Source of the DNA: Epiperipatus broadwayi
Lineage: Eukaryota; Onychophora; Udeonychophora; Euonychophora; Peripatidae
Assembly: GCA_028023455.1 (NCBI GenBank)
Contig: JAQFVV010000012.1
Location: forward strand, 10,512,499-10,576,498
Reading direction: 5' to 3'
DNA: 64,000 nucleotides
The translations under genes and the position numbers were made by a program. Shown in pieces: positions 1-12,179 of the stretch. The notes beneath the pieces are model-generated. The model saw only the letters and a list, made by a program, of their open reading frames with translations, was not told the DNA's origin and did not search any database. Numbering within the stretch: the stretch's first letter is position 1; each line of letters starts with the position of its first letter.

Positions 1-229
1 TTTTCAACTGTTTACATATGAATGCATTAACTTGGTAAGACATGTTTGTAATGATCTAATTCTTTTCCTTGCAGTTTTAAATTTAAATCATATAAGTGCT
101 TTTATATATCAGCCATGAAGAATAAATCTTGCAACCATACTGTATCAAAAAATAGGCTTGGGTCTTGATTTTTAGTTATTAAGAACTGGCATAATTCTTC
201 TTACATGTTTTAAAATTATTTAAAAATAT
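1..229. other. AT-rich sequence, nothing recognised
   Basis: No coding or repeat structure could be supported here. It flanks the hAT relic that begins near 230. Confidence 0.4.
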
Positions 230-1000
230 AGGAACAGGATAGCAATGTACTTTGATATAGTAGGACAAACCACACTATTCACTAATTCACTTAGAAAAGC
301 AGAGATCTGTCACTGATTTAAGATTTGAGATCTTATGAAATTGATGGCTTTTTTGATAGATGTCAACACATTTTCTATGTTTATTACCTTCACATATAAT
401 ACTTTTTGATGCATAATGCAATGCATATGATGAATCTTGGACCCATTATAAATTTCACTTTTTTTTCCAGTAATGCTATGAAACCATTGTTGTTTCCAGT
501 TATCAAAGGAGCTCCATCTGTAGTTACAGAAGTTAATTGCAATGGAGGTAGATTGTATTTTTGTAGAAATTCAAAAATACAATTAAATATATCTTGTCCT
601 GTACTAGTTTTATGCATTTGTACTAGTTCCAATAATTCCCAAAAATGTTGAAAGCCATGTTGCAAATATGAAGAAACACAGCTAATTGAGTTACAGTTCC
701 GACGTCTGCACTCTTGTCACAACCAATGGAAAAAGCTTGGAAACTAGGTGATCCTTTGCTTTGATCCGGATACTTAATTTGTCGGCTAAATCAATACTCT
801 TTCTGCAACTGCATTTTGGGACAAAGAGATTGCTTGAAAGCCTTCAAATTTCCAGGACAAACAATCTCTGCAACTTTAATTAGACATTCCTTGATGAAAT
901 CACCTTCAGTAAATGATTTCAAGTGTTTAGTTATCAACTCTGATAAGATATAGCTTGCATGCACAAGGGAAATGGATGCAATTATATAGATTCAGGGGCT
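230..1000 (-). pseudogene. hAT-superfamily transposase relic (ZBED5/GTF2IRD2-like)
   Basis: Read on the minus strand in shifting frames, this stretch gives blocks in the order expected for a hAT-type transposase of the ZBED5/GTF2IRD2/FAM200 group. First comes SFTEGDFIKECLIKVAE (about 850-930). Next is SIGCDKSADVGTVTQLAVF (about 680-740), which matches the block holding the first catalytic aspartate. Then VTTDGAPLITGNNNGFIALL (about 470-528), the DGAP block, and then IMHQKVLYVK (about 385-415), the HQ block, already in another frame. A 91-codon open stretch (390-665) covers only the middle. Frameshifts and stops mean it cannot encode an enzyme. Such proteins are cut-and-paste transposases or domesticated relatives in animals. 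The zinc-finger N-terminus and the C-terminal dimerisation part were not found, and no terminal inverted repeats were recognised. The family call rests on motif order by eye and is fairly secure; the ends are approximate. Confidence 0.75.
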
Positions 1001-1030
1001 ATACAAGTATTTCTTTACAGTTTTTTTCCA

Positions 1031-1424
1031 AATTTATATTAAGGAATATGTGTTAGTTGTTAAAGTGAAAAAAATATAAAAATCAATTAACATTTCCATT
1101 CAGAAGGTTTATTTCAACCTTTTCTCTTACTTATATTATAACATCTAAATGCAACATGCTCAAATCATTTTCATAGCTTGTTTAAAGTCAGCATCTTTCT
1201 TTATGGCATTTGTGAAAAATATGTGGTATTGATTACACAAAGACCAAAATCCATTTGTGACTTCTTTATATACCTTAGGAATTTCAGGCTGTCCACATAA
1301 AAACTTCTCAAATACCCTTTTTCATAAATAAAAAAATGAGGTTTCATTTATGTACTTTTTTTTATTTATGTTAGTATTTCTTTGGGGTTTTTTTTTTAAT
1401 TTTATATCAAGGAATATGTGTTAG
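1031..1424. repeat. Pair of 26-27-bp direct repeats about 370 bp apart
   Basis: The segment 1031-1056 recurs at 1398-1424 with two differences; both contain AAGGAATATGTGTTAG. The sequence between them is unremarkable on the plus strand. On the minus strand a short coding-like piece (about 1200-1330, reading VYKEVTNGFWSLCNQYHIFF) precedes the hAT relic but was not identified. The pair could be a diverged target duplication or part of an unrecognised repeat. Confidence 0.4.
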
Positions 1425-2515
1425 CATTTTTATATTAATAACTTCAGTTAATAGAAGAAAAAAATTGAAACAATAATATTATAAAAAATTTTTACCAGAA
1501 AATTATCTTTCTTTAAAATAACTTTAATAAAAAACACAATACTGGAAGCTTCTTTTGAGACATTTTGTTTTATGCATTTATTGTATGACAGTGAAACTCT
1601 ATAATTAAATTTTAAAAACCACTTTTGGTCTTATAATATTGATAAATACACAAGTACCAAATTATGTTATGAAATTTTTAGTAAAATATTTGTTACAAAC
1701 TGTTATATTGGCTGGCCCACAAAAATGTTTATTATGACCATATGCAGCTCATGGGCCATGAGTTTGATGTGCTTGCTGTTAATTAAAATAATGACAATTG
1801 GCCTATGTGCTTTAAATTATATTTAAAAATCGATTGTTTAATAGAAAGGGAGATAGATAGCATGACAAATTCTATCAAAAACAATTACTTTATAGAATTT
1901 TTAATCCATTTTCTCTGATTTTAGTGACTGAACTAAATGTCCTGCATGATTTAATGTAATGATAGAGAAGAAGACTAGAGCCAAAGATCCATGGATCTGC
2001 AACTAGTAACAAGCTATTCCATTACTTATTGGACTAAGTAAAATAATGTGACTGATTGACATGGCATTGATAATAAAATAATAGAGAAAAATGTCAATTG
2101 AAATCTTTTTTATCTATATTCTATGGCATAGTTTTATTTAATACTGTACATGCAGAAAGTAACAATAATTAAAAACAATTTCATCTTTATGATACCCATT
2201 ATATATATATATATCTTAACAAAAAATTTGAACTATAATTTCCTTCCATTTTAGACAATGTATTATATGAAATTTTTACTCTTAATGTGGGACCAAGATC
2301 ATAGCTAAATTTTGTATACAACTTTACTTTTGTAAAAATATATTTTTCATATTATTTCAATGGTAAGCCATTTTTTATTGGTTTCTGATTTTTCAAAAGT
2401 CTATTTAATTTTTGATTACTGTAGTATTTTAATATAGCATATATTTATTATCATATATAATAACACAGCAAAGGTACATCCACTTTTTCTTTTAAAATAT
2501 ATATGTTCTACAATA
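1425..2515. other. AT-rich stretch without recognised features
   Basis: No coding, RNA or clear repeat signal was seen. A short TA run near 2200 is the only simple repeat. Confidence 0.4.
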
Positions 2516-2692
2516 ATATCAACAAATTAAAAATCCTTCTTTTTTTTTTCAAAAACTTTATTTTTTTATATCTCAATATTGAACATATATATACATTTAT
2601 ATATAAATAAATATGTATATATATGTTCAGTATTGAGATATAAAAAAATAAAGTTTTTGAAAAAAAAAAAAGGATTTTTTATTTGTTGATAT
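2516..2692. repeat. Near-perfect long inverted repeat (hairpin, arms about 80 bp)
   Basis: The left arm (2516 to about 2597) pairs with the right arm (about 2613-2692). Matching landmarks are ATATCAACAAAT on the left with ATTTGTTGATAT on the right, TTTCAAAAACTTTA with TAAAGTTTTTGAAA, and CTCAATATTGAAC with GTTCAGTATTGAG. Mismatches are few, mainly in homopolymer lengths. The central turn is a short TA-rich stretch. A transcript would fold into one long stem. It may be a foldback or MITE-like element, but no target duplication was seen and no coding capacity is present. Confidence 0.85.
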
Positions 2693-2919
2693 CATATATT
2701 TATTAAACAAAAAAATACATTCCATGGCCATAACTTACACAACGCTTTTCAAGAGCAAATTATTTATTCTATTTCAATTCTGCCACTATTGTAAGCATTA
2801 GTAATAATAAAAAGTCTCAATGCATATTAAATTCCCATTCAGAGTTATTCTAGCCATATTCCAGATAAGTGTCTTGTTTATTAACTTAGTCTATAAGGAT
2901 AGGAACATTTAGCAATAAA
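2693..2919. other. Short AT-rich spacer
   Basis: Nothing recognised between the hairpin and the decayed reverse transcriptase. Confidence 0.4.
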
Positions 2920-4525
2920 AAACAAGAAAATAAAAAATTCCTTCCAACTACATCTTTTAAGTTGCCCAGCATTGTAACCAAAAAAATGAGACATGCAATT
3001 AAATCTATGAAGAAGACAAAAACTCCAGGAAATGATGAAATTGTAATCAATATTTTAAAAGAAGGAGATGAAGGAAAACAATAATTTTTGGCAAAGATAT
3101 ATACCAAAGATCTAAATGATTAAGATGGACTAAATAATTGGAGAAATGCAAATAATATTAATATTTCAGAAGTGTGATAAAGATGATAACAAAAAAAGGG
3201 GTGAAGGAATATAATAATTTTTGGCAAAGTTATATATCAAATGTCTAAATGATAAAGATGAATTGTATAATAGGAAAAATGCTAATAGTAGTATTGATAT
3301 TTAAGAAATGTGCTAAAGAAAATATTAAAAATTACAGACCTATTAGTCTTTTATTATTTCTATATGAGAATTTTACTAAGATAATTACAATTCATCTACA
3401 GCAAAATTTGATTTTAATCAATCAAAAGAATAAGCTATATTTAGAAGAGATTTTAACACAGTATATCACAACCATGTATTAAGAGAAATTATAGAAAGAA
3501 TAAATGAATATGAATTCCAATTACACTTTGACTTTTTAAATTATGGAAAAACATTTGATCCTTTAAGCATTTCTTTAGTGATTAAAGTATTGAATCAACT
3601 AAATATAGATCTGAGGTTTTATCATATTGTGAAGAATATTTACCAAAATGCAACAGAAATGATTAAATTATATAATAATATTAAGAAGGATAACAAACAG
3701 GATTATTAAATACATCAAATTTTTTTAATGCAGTTTCACAAGTATTTTGTGGATTAAAATAGGAAGCTTAGGGAGTTATTGAGAATTATTTAAATCATCT
3801 AGATTTTGCAAATGATGTGATTGTTTACACAAATATTTCAGAGTTTAAGGAAATGTTGCAAAATCATCAGATAAAAATAAGAAAATAGGACTAAAATTAA
3901 ATATTACAAGATTAAAGTAATGTTCAATGCATTTTTTCAGATGAAGAATATAAAGATTGATAATGATGAATTAGTAGGTTATAATTACATATATTTTGGT
4001 CAGATTATTAATACAAATGAAAACATACACAGTGGATAAAATTAATTATAAAATTAAATTTGTACAAAGTGCTTTTGATCAAAATAACTTAATACTCAAA
4101 GAAAATATCACTATGTATTTAAAAAAAAAGGTTTTTTCATAAATGTGTTTTACCTGTTCTTATAGATCTGAGACTTGGACACAAACAAAATTAGTAATAT
4201 GGAGATTTCATACTACTCAATGAAGTATGGAGAGATATATATTAGAATTAATAAAAAGGGATTGAAAATAAATACATGAATGAGAGAATTAAGAGATTGA
4301 AGTGGAGCTAGGTTGGATATATTGTTAAAAGAAATGATAATAGATAGATAGTTGAAATCTTAAACTGGATCCCAAAGATTGTAAAAATCTAGAAAAAAAG
4401 ACCACATGTGAGATGGATTGATAAAATAAGGACATTTTGCTGGCAGAACATGGAAAAGAAACTGTATTAAACTTAGAGACTTTCAGCCTGTTTGAAAATG
4501 ATAGTGATGACATTTAGCAGATAGT
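2920..4525 (+). pseudogene. Decayed RTE-like LINE reverse transcriptase
   Basis: The plus strand carries, in broken frames, the same protein blocks as the open reverse transcriptase on the minus strand at 21530-23518. The order is a palm-entry block (GNDEIVINILKE, about 3040), NYRPISLL (about 3330), a YGKTFDPL block at the first catalytic aspartate position (about 3540), the LDFANDV block where FADD is expected (about 3800), a YLGQIINT-like block (about 3990-4010) and a C-terminal RWID-like end near 4410. The nucleotide match runs from about residue 155 of the intact copy to its stop. Many stops, frameshifts and deletions are present. It also carries an internal 133-bp tandem duplication (listed separately). 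The endonuclease part is missing, so it is truncated at the 5' end. It ends in GATAGTGATGAC, comparable to the short GAT-rich tail of the intact copy. Confidence 0.85.
3068..3330 (+). repeat. 133-bp tandem duplication inside the RT relic
   Basis: The phrase TAATTTTTGGCAAAG occurs near 3082 and again 133 bp later. Both are followed by matching sequence through the ATGCAAATAATA / ATGCTAATAGTA and AAGTGTGATAAAG / AAATGTGCTAAAG segments. The intact RT copy has this region once, so the duplication arose in this relic. It spans the stretch between the GNDG and NYRP blocks. The two halves have diverged noticeably, so the event is old. Confidence 0.7.
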
Positions 4526-5763
4526 GATAAATCACATTATCAATAGATAACAGTGTTGAATTAGAATAAAGTTTACATATATTTATTGTTTAAAATAACA
4601 AAATAACAACTACTTGAAAAGACTTTCTTACTTAACTTTTTTTTAAAAATATCTCCATTTTTTTACATTTACATGCACATAAATTTTTTAATATTTATTA
4701 ATTATGATCACATTTTTTCTAAGCTTAAAGATGTCATAAAATGCTTATTTTATGTGACAAATGAAAACAATTGTTATACTTTTGAAATCAAAGAGACTTA
4801 TGATGATTGTTTCGAAAATTATTAAAATCACATCCATGCTTCACAAGTATTTACTGAACATTAAAAAAGGCAATAAAGGTGTAAATAGAAGACATAAACA
4901 ATAAGAATGTCTGAAAAATAGTAATGTATATATTGCATCAGAAAATATTGAGTCAATGCATTTACTACAAATAAAAAATGGTTGTAAAGAATCAGAAATT
5001 AGTAGAAATATCCCTTCAGACTTCTTTTAGGCTTCGCAGAATTGCTATCATCAATAATATAGCAGTTTGGGTCATTTTAAATAAAGTGTTTATTTTCTAA
5101 TGCACAAGGCAAATGCTGTTGCGGCAATGTTATTTGTACAGATAAGTACATTTGAAATATATGAATTTAACATCATACAGTTCATTATATCTTTTGCATT
5201 TCATTATTATTACCTTCAATTTTCTTTCAAATACATATATATCTAGATTTGAGTATGTATATCTGCTCTTTCTTAATTTAGTATTCAATTATCTCTTTAT
5301 CTTTTAATGTAAATCCACTTCATAAAACAATCAAACCCCAATACATTACTTAGATAATTTACAAGCCAGTTGTCAAAGAATTATTTTAAAATAAATTTTA
5401 AATAATTCCTACCTTAACATTAAATATTTGATTGGCTGTAAAATCATTTATGTATTCATCAAAATTATTAATATCTTTTGATGATTATACATATTAAAAA
5501 TACCAATTATGAATGTGTATATATATCAAAAATGTAAATTACATAGCATCTACTACTATTTAGTTTAAAACCAGTCATTATTTATCAAAAGATACACACA
5601 TATCTCAATTCTTCCATACACATGTAAGCATTAATTATATGATGTACTATTTTCATTAACTAATATTACTTGTTAAATGTCTTTAGAAAAATTCAAACTT
5701 TATTTAAACTTTTCAAATGTATTCAACTGTAAGTAATAACACATAGGTTAGTATACAATACAA
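4526..5763. other. AT-rich stretch; short similarity to a hairpin arm
   Basis: No coding or RNA signal was seen. The piece around 5688-5735 resembles part of the hairpin arm at 55200-55250: both contain AAACTTTATTTAAACTTT followed by TCAAA or CCAAA. This suggests a fragment of the same repeat family. Confidence 0.35.
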
Positions 5764-5948
5764 TGTTTTGAGTTGTATTATTCTTCTCTTCAAGTGCTGC
5801 TGACCTCATCAATGACATTACTAGCAGAGGAATCAAACATGGATCTTTAGGTTCATGAATATTGAATTTCCAGGTTTGATTCCCATTTTAGCACTGTCAC
5901 TGGTTAGATCAACCCATTTGAAAAAGAGAGAAGAATACCATTCAAACA
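5764..5948. repeat. Inverted repeat with Pol III B-box-like sites
   Basis: The left arm 5764-5842 and right arm 5870-5948 are diverged reverse complements of about 79 bp around a 27-bp centre. TATTCTTCTCT on one side pairs with AGAGAGAAGAATA on the other, and GGAATCAAACATGG pairs with CCAGGTTTGATTCC. The right arm contains AGGTTTGATTCC, close to the tRNA B-box consensus GGTTCGANTCC. The left arm carries a weaker mirror copy. This may be two SINE-like units inserted head to head, or a foldback element. No clear A-box was seen. Confidence 0.55.
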
Positions 5949-8900
5949 TTATATTACATGTTAATCTATATGCTATTATTAACAGATTAATGTATTTGAC
6001 AAGTTCAAATAAATCTTGAATTTTTCTAAAAAAAAACATTTAACAATTAATATTATATGACAAAAATAGTTCAACATGTAATTATTACTACAATACCATC
6101 ATCATAAATTTCCAGATAAACATATAAACGTGTATCAATTTAATCATGTATTGCAGTAAAGATAAAGTTGTAATATTAAACCAAGTAGGCAAGGATTAGT
6201 ATGCTACAACTAACTAATCTATGCACGTAAATATAATTTGATGTTTGTTTGTTTTGTCACTATATTTAGTTTTAAATATATTCTAGCATATAATAACAAT
6301 TTTTTTTTTTGTAAATGTCTATATTCACAAATCCAAGTGAACATAACTTTTCATTCATGAACCAGATATGGCCTGCTTTTACTGATTTTATATTACTTGT
6401 GACCTCATTACAATTTGTCAAAAGTTTTCTTTAAACAGATTTAAATAAAGCTGCACTAACAAAATGTCCAGAAAAGATTGACTGGTGCTTTTATACTTTT
6501 AGAGACACATATACAATACATAAACTTTTCAATAATAATAACAAACTGAAACAGACAATGTTCTTTCATCATTATTAAATCAAAACATTAAAATTTAATT
6601 TTGCATTTAATGCAATAAGTTTACTGTTAGTTAGTACATTATCTGCAATATCCATAATGTGAAATTGAGGAATTCATACATATATCATAGATTTTTCATA
6701 ATCAGATCACTAAGATTCTTTGAAGAATTTATGTAATGCTCCATATAGAATTTTCACATATATGAACAAATCAAAATCAGGGTTTAGAAGAAAACCATGT
6801 AATATGACAGAACAGAATACTGTGATAAATAAAGATGAGTGACTTCAAATATATAATCAAACTGCTCTTAAACATCAAAAGCCATCCATGTGCTAATAAA
6901 AATAGATTATTTAACATCATTCAGCTTTACTGGTCATTTTAATGCTTATATATATATATATATCAATCAAACATATTTTACAAGTTGGGTACATTTACAT
7001 AGATATCTTTTTTTTCATTTCTCACAAGAACTAAAACATAATGCCAAACAGCTTAATGACATCAGAAAATTATAAATAAATACGAAAAATAATTTTACTA
7101 ATTCAAGAGTCTTTATTTTTAAATACCATTTGACCTTATTATAACTGAACCAAGATCTTCAGAATAATGAACTAGTACACCACAACCTAGAAATACTTAA
7201 ATAAACAAAATATTTTGCTTGTCTGTTTTTTTGTTGTTGTTTTCTATTTGTATTGTTTTTAAAATTCATACAAGATGCTATAACATTTTTTGTTAAGAGT
7301 TGTGTTAAAAAGACCAGACTCATTCTAGGCATTAATATCACTGCTAATAAACTAGATTTTGTATTATTTTATTACATATGATCATGTGCTTCTTATTTTT
7401 TGAACACATGACCTTGCAAGAGATTTTTTGGAATCAATAATTCTGCTTTCCAATAAATATTATGCTTTTATATGCATGCACATAGATAGAGTGTATTTTT
7501 GCTTGAGAGTAAGCAGAAACAGTAATAAACTATCAAATATTGTGATCACATTTACTTTACAAGAGTCAAATAACTGCATTGTAACTGATTACTTACATAT
7601 ATGCATATTCATTTCTTGTCTTTATATATATATATTATTAGAACAGCTGTACCTGCTTTATTTTATCTTCAAATTTCAGGTTTTACAATTGGCATCCTAA
7701 ATGTGATAATATATATTAAGATTTTGGATTTTTTTATCATAATAATCTTTTCTATAAACTTAAGAATAAGCTATTTTTTGAATTTGAAATGACATATAGC
7801 ATTATACAATACTGTAGTATAAATGAGTCTTTTTTAAAAAAAACGGTAAAGGATCTTTATTGTATCTAAGGTTTACATTTTGGGGCAATAAGTAGGTGAA
7901 AGTTTTTTAACAAAGCAAAGGAGAAAACCAAGGAAAAGTTGCACAGTTACATTGTAGAATCTTTTTGGTAATATTCTAGTGTAGGTGTAAGTCCTTTGAA
8001 ATAATATCTTTAATAGATATTTTTATCATTTTAAGGGGAACAGTGATGAGTGAAGCTCCATTTTAGGTTTCATGGACTTATTTGTAGATGCTATAGGCTT
8101 CGAGTCGGTTTGACCATTGGTATAACAAGAGGTTTTAATCAACAGTTTCTTTATAGTTTTCTGGAGTCTGAGAATTTACATAATAACTACTCGATTATTT
8201 GGTACAACAAGAAATTATGGGCATTAAGATTTTCTGAGATTTTTTAATATTCAAAGCCAATCCAGTAACACTGATGTTATCACTTGGGTACTTTTAATGC
8301 TCATTAACATTGTATCTCTCTTTATCTTCTACTCATATAAACCTATCTGCTAAGAGTGTTTATCAACAGCTTTCAATTAATTGATATATCAAGGAGAATC
8401 CATTACCAAAAAAAAAAAAAAAACTTTATTTTTAAAATTATATTTCAAGCTGTAAGAATAAGATAAGAGTTCTGATAAAAAAATTGTATATGATGAGAAT
8501 ATTTTTTTTAAAAAAAAGAGAGATATATATAAGATTTCAATAAATAAATTACATTCTATCTTTGCAATGCCCAATGACATAATTTAAGAATCTTTAATTA
8601 TTTTAGAATTATGTTCAAGTAATTCACTTTACTTTTGTATATATAAATAATGTAAAAGAAGAGTAAATTAGATAAAAAGACAGATAATAGATTGTAATAC
8701 ATTCTCTAATTCTGAACAAAATATCAAGGAAAAAATACCTAAAAATAAAGCTTACATTTTGGATTCCATTGAAAGAAAGATGTTACCACAGTCTAAAAAA
8801 AAGCTGGAAATGGCATGTAATAATTAATGAATGATAATGTATATGATCTTTTAATAAAAAAATAATAGTTACAAATACTTTGACTAGCTTATAACAAAGG

Positions 8901-9118
8901 ACAATAAAATATATAATTGTCAATCTAATACACACCACGTAACTTGGATGCAACAATCTCATAATAAAAAATTTTGTCAGTAACAAGATAAGAGCATAAA
9001 AAATAACCACTAAAAAGTATGCAGAGAAAATCTGTGATCAAGATAAAGAATAATCTGCAAGCCATAAGACTTTGGTTACAATGCTTTCTGCTGTTCATTG
9101 ATTTTACTTAGTGCATAC
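5949..9118. other. 3.2-kb AT-rich stretch, no supported features
   Basis: Only short open stretches without family resemblance occur. A slightly less AT-rich piece at about 8040-8250 has a 65-codon open frame on the plus strand (LRVGLTIGITRGFNQQF is part of it). It matches nothing recognised and has no start or splice context. TA runs occur near 6950 and 7620, and poly(A)/poly(T) tracts are common. Confidence 0.4.
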
Positions 9119-11400
9119 TGTAACAGTCAGATTTGTACACTCATGCAACAAAATTCAGAGCCCAAGCAAAATATACCAAAGCTGACCGTAGTGAGGTGGT
9201 TGAGACCTCTAATCCGACCAAACTCCAACTCATCTGCCAGTACTCCAAATTTAACACCTTATGAGTGACATTCCTGGGGCTACACTCAGTTCTCATTTAA
9301 CCGCGTGCCGACATAGAACAGGGAGAAACACGAGACTTAAGGTCATTACTAACCTAACTAAATAAGTGATATATATAACACTTAACACTTTATTAATCTT
9401 AAATACTAGACATACACATATAGCATATAAACTCATTAAGAAATTGGAGTAATGAACTGTGACATTTAATAATATACTGTGGATTGGATAAAATACTATG
9501 GATTGGATAAGATACTGTGGTTTGGTTTGATCTAGAGTCTGAGCAAGAAAGATATACAACAGTTTATATTTAAAAAAGATTTATTAAAACAATAACAAAT
9601 GATCTAACACAAAATATCATAATGGTAGGGATTGTATAATCTTCACAAGGTATTCAATACAGGCAAGCATGTTACAATAGTTGGGACTGTTATCAAGTAC
9701 ATCTGTTCCCTTTTAAACATATTACAATACATGTGTGTGTGAGTTATAGAGGTCATGCCTAATTCTTTAATATGCTCATTTTTATGAACTGGACTTGCTT
9801 AAGTTAGAAGTTGATACTTTAGTAGAGATGATGATGAGTACAGCCAGTTTTAAAGACTGTTATATATACTAATTAACTGAGCAACTAAATAAACTCAGAA
9901 TCATGCAGATTCAAACTGATAACCAGATTCAAACTCCAGTCTAAAGCTGAATGATTAATTAATATGGGAAAAAGAACTGGTTACCATTAGGTCCACATAT
10001 ATGCGCTATGGCGCTATATTAAAATATTAAAGAAATAAACTTGCAGTGCGAGTGTGTGATTCTTCAAGAGTTTCAGCATCAAATGCTCGGTTTACTCTGA
10101 GACCGACGGTTTGCTGCTATTGATATATGAACATAAAGTTCAGGACGTCGGATTGGCTTTATGGAAAAATCTGGGTCCTCACGCCCCCAGTTCTAATGAA
10201 GATAGCCATAACCCGAACTAAATAAAGGGGCGGTTTGTTACCGTGAACCCTTGTCAGAGGCAGCAAAACGTAACACATATAAGTGTACTATATAAAAAAC
10301 ACACCCGCAATGCACGCAATATATATATAAAAAGCAATAAGTATGCATATAATTAATTGCACCTAAAACAGATAGCTTTTATCTGTCAAGCTAATTCAAA
10401 ACAGTTCTTAAAATTAGCATTATAAGTATGCTAATAAAATGGGCTTAAACTACATAAAAATAATCAAGTTAAGATCCTGAATCTGCATATAAATATTCTT
10501 AATTAAGGAGGGAAAGTATATTTGATGGGACTGAATACAAACATTAGCAAATATACTTTATCATCTCTAAACAATATATATATCCCCTTCCAACTAATAA
10601 ATATCAAAGGTTATAATATAAGATCGGTTAAGCAAATCTTAAAAAATACGATTTTACAATATATATATATAACTATGATAACAACGAGTGGTTAGTGCAT
10701 TCGTTTATTACCAATATTATAATTTCGAAACAATGATTTAATAAAATAAACAAGGCTTTTAAGATGTCTAAGTGAAGATTACAATTATCTCCTTCATAAA
10801 TTACTTACTTGGTTTCATTGTTTCGAAATCTGAGCATATTATCACATTAACATAACAAAATGCATTTAAACAAAATATTAAAATTACTGAAATTAGGCAA
10901 GACCGTTAGCTTGTAAGAATTGAAGAGAATAAATTTCGGACATTTAATGAGTATAAAAAAAAATATGAAATCTTTTAATTCATAAAAGACTTCAGCAGTT
11001 TATAAAATTAAAGTAAGTGAGCTTTTTTTCTTTTACATTATAGATAAAGTTACACAGACTGATAGTTTCGTTTTATAAAAGGGAAAATTGAAAGAGTTTT
11101 TATAATTTAGATAGAACATTCTTTTTAAAGTGTTTTAAGAATTTATAGATTAAAGTTCATACCGCAGCTTCTTTTTAAAAATGATTACCATCTCTCTCTG
11201 CCTCCTTGAGTGGACTTGAAGCGTATATCAATGATAGTGGTTGGAATAGGGCGTCTGACAGCGTCATAATCTTCAGTGGCCTTTCAGATAGGTTAAATTT
11301 CTTCATATTCTCCATGCAGGTTGCTGGAAAGTCTATTCAAAGGAATGTTTAGAGGAATTGAGAGTCCATCTGGCTTCCGAGCCAGTAAATATATTATTCT
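9119..11400 (+). repeat. Long interspersed repeat, family A, copy 1
   Basis: The segment starting TGTAACAGTCAGATTTGTAC at 9119 is collinear with a second copy starting at 35490. Shared landmarks, in the same order, are the CAACAAAATYCAGAG start block, a CTGATNNAAGTNAGGTNGTTGAGAC block, a CAGATTCA...GCTGAAT block (near 9925 and 36450), a CGAACTAAATA block (10215 and 36777) and a GTTCNTAAAATTAGCATT-like block (10405 and 36955). Divergence is high and the copies differ by indels. The TG start would suit an LTR, but no matching end, primer-binding site or coding region was seen, so a solo LTR-like or non-autonomous element is only one option. The 3' limit is uncertain. Confidence 0.6.
9474..9530. 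repeat. 19-bp tandem repeat, three copies
   Basis: Units begin at 9474, 9493 and 9512, an exact 19-bp spacing. The first reads ATACTGTGGATTGGATAAA and the later ones differ at a few bases. It lies inside family A copy 1 and is absent from copy 2. Confidence 0.85.
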
Positions 11401-11477
11401 ACTCGATCATTTTTGGATTCTGGTCTCCACAACAATTTTCAGAAGAAAAAAAAGCTAAAGAGTGCCTTTCAAAAAAA
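11401..11477. other. Junction between family A copy 1 and the 244-bp duplication
   Basis: Sequence of ordinary composition joins the two repeats. The exact end of family A could not be fixed here. Confidence 0.3.
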
Positions 11478-11975
11478 ATCTGCAATATTTATATTCCCTA
11501 GATCAAAAGCCAGCGACCAACTATTTTAAAACACCATTCAGACTTCTAAGTTTTAGCCTTAGGTCTCTTTTGATTCTTATCTTTTTTTTATCTTGTTGCC
11601 CAAACCTTTACTGGTTTGATCTGGGAAAAGAAATTCATCACAATCGTAATGAATGAGCTCTAGAACAATGTCGATAACCTAGGGCCTATCTGATCGCACC
11701 TGCAATTTATTTTAAATAAAAATCTGCGATATCTATATTCCCTAGATCAAAAGCCAGTGACTATCTATTTTAAAGCACAATTCAAACTTCTTCTACGTTT
11801 TACAGCAATCTGTCTCTTTTGATTCTAATCTCTTTTTTTTATCTTGTTGCCAACTTTTTACTGGTTTGATCTGGAAAAGAAATTCATTACAATCGTAATG
11901 AATGAGCTCTAAAACAATGTCAATAACCTAGGGACTATCTGATCCCACCTGCGAATTATTCTAAATAAAAATCTT
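11478..11975. repeat. Tandem duplication of a 244-249-bp unit
   Basis: The unit from 11478 repeats from 11722. Both copies contain TATTCCCTAGATCAAAAGCC, TCTTTTGATTCT and ACTGGTTTGATCTGG. Each also contains ATTCATNACAATCGTAATGAAT, a 9-bp stem with a 4-nt loop that is perfect in the second copy and has one mismatch in the first. The unit boundary is marked by TAAATAAAAATCT at the end of both copies. The units differ at roughly one base in ten by eye. Confidence 0.85.
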
Positions 11976-12179
11976 ATTACCAATCTGTGAATTTCGCATG
12001 TGATTTATAATTTACTTAAACCAAACTTGTTACAGAATATTTAGCCACATTTTCTAAACAAAATAACCCTTATACAATATTATTTATATAAATGCTGCAA
12101 TATATCTATACAAAATTTAATATCACTATCATTTAAAGGTGCTTGTATGTGTGACAATAAACATATAATTGTTTGAATG
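11976..12179. other. AT-rich spacer
   Basis: Nothing recognised. Confidence 0.35.

Noticed and set aside
8050-8247. 65-codon open frame on the plus strand
   Set aside because: No recognised motif, no start or splice context, and no second exon in view.
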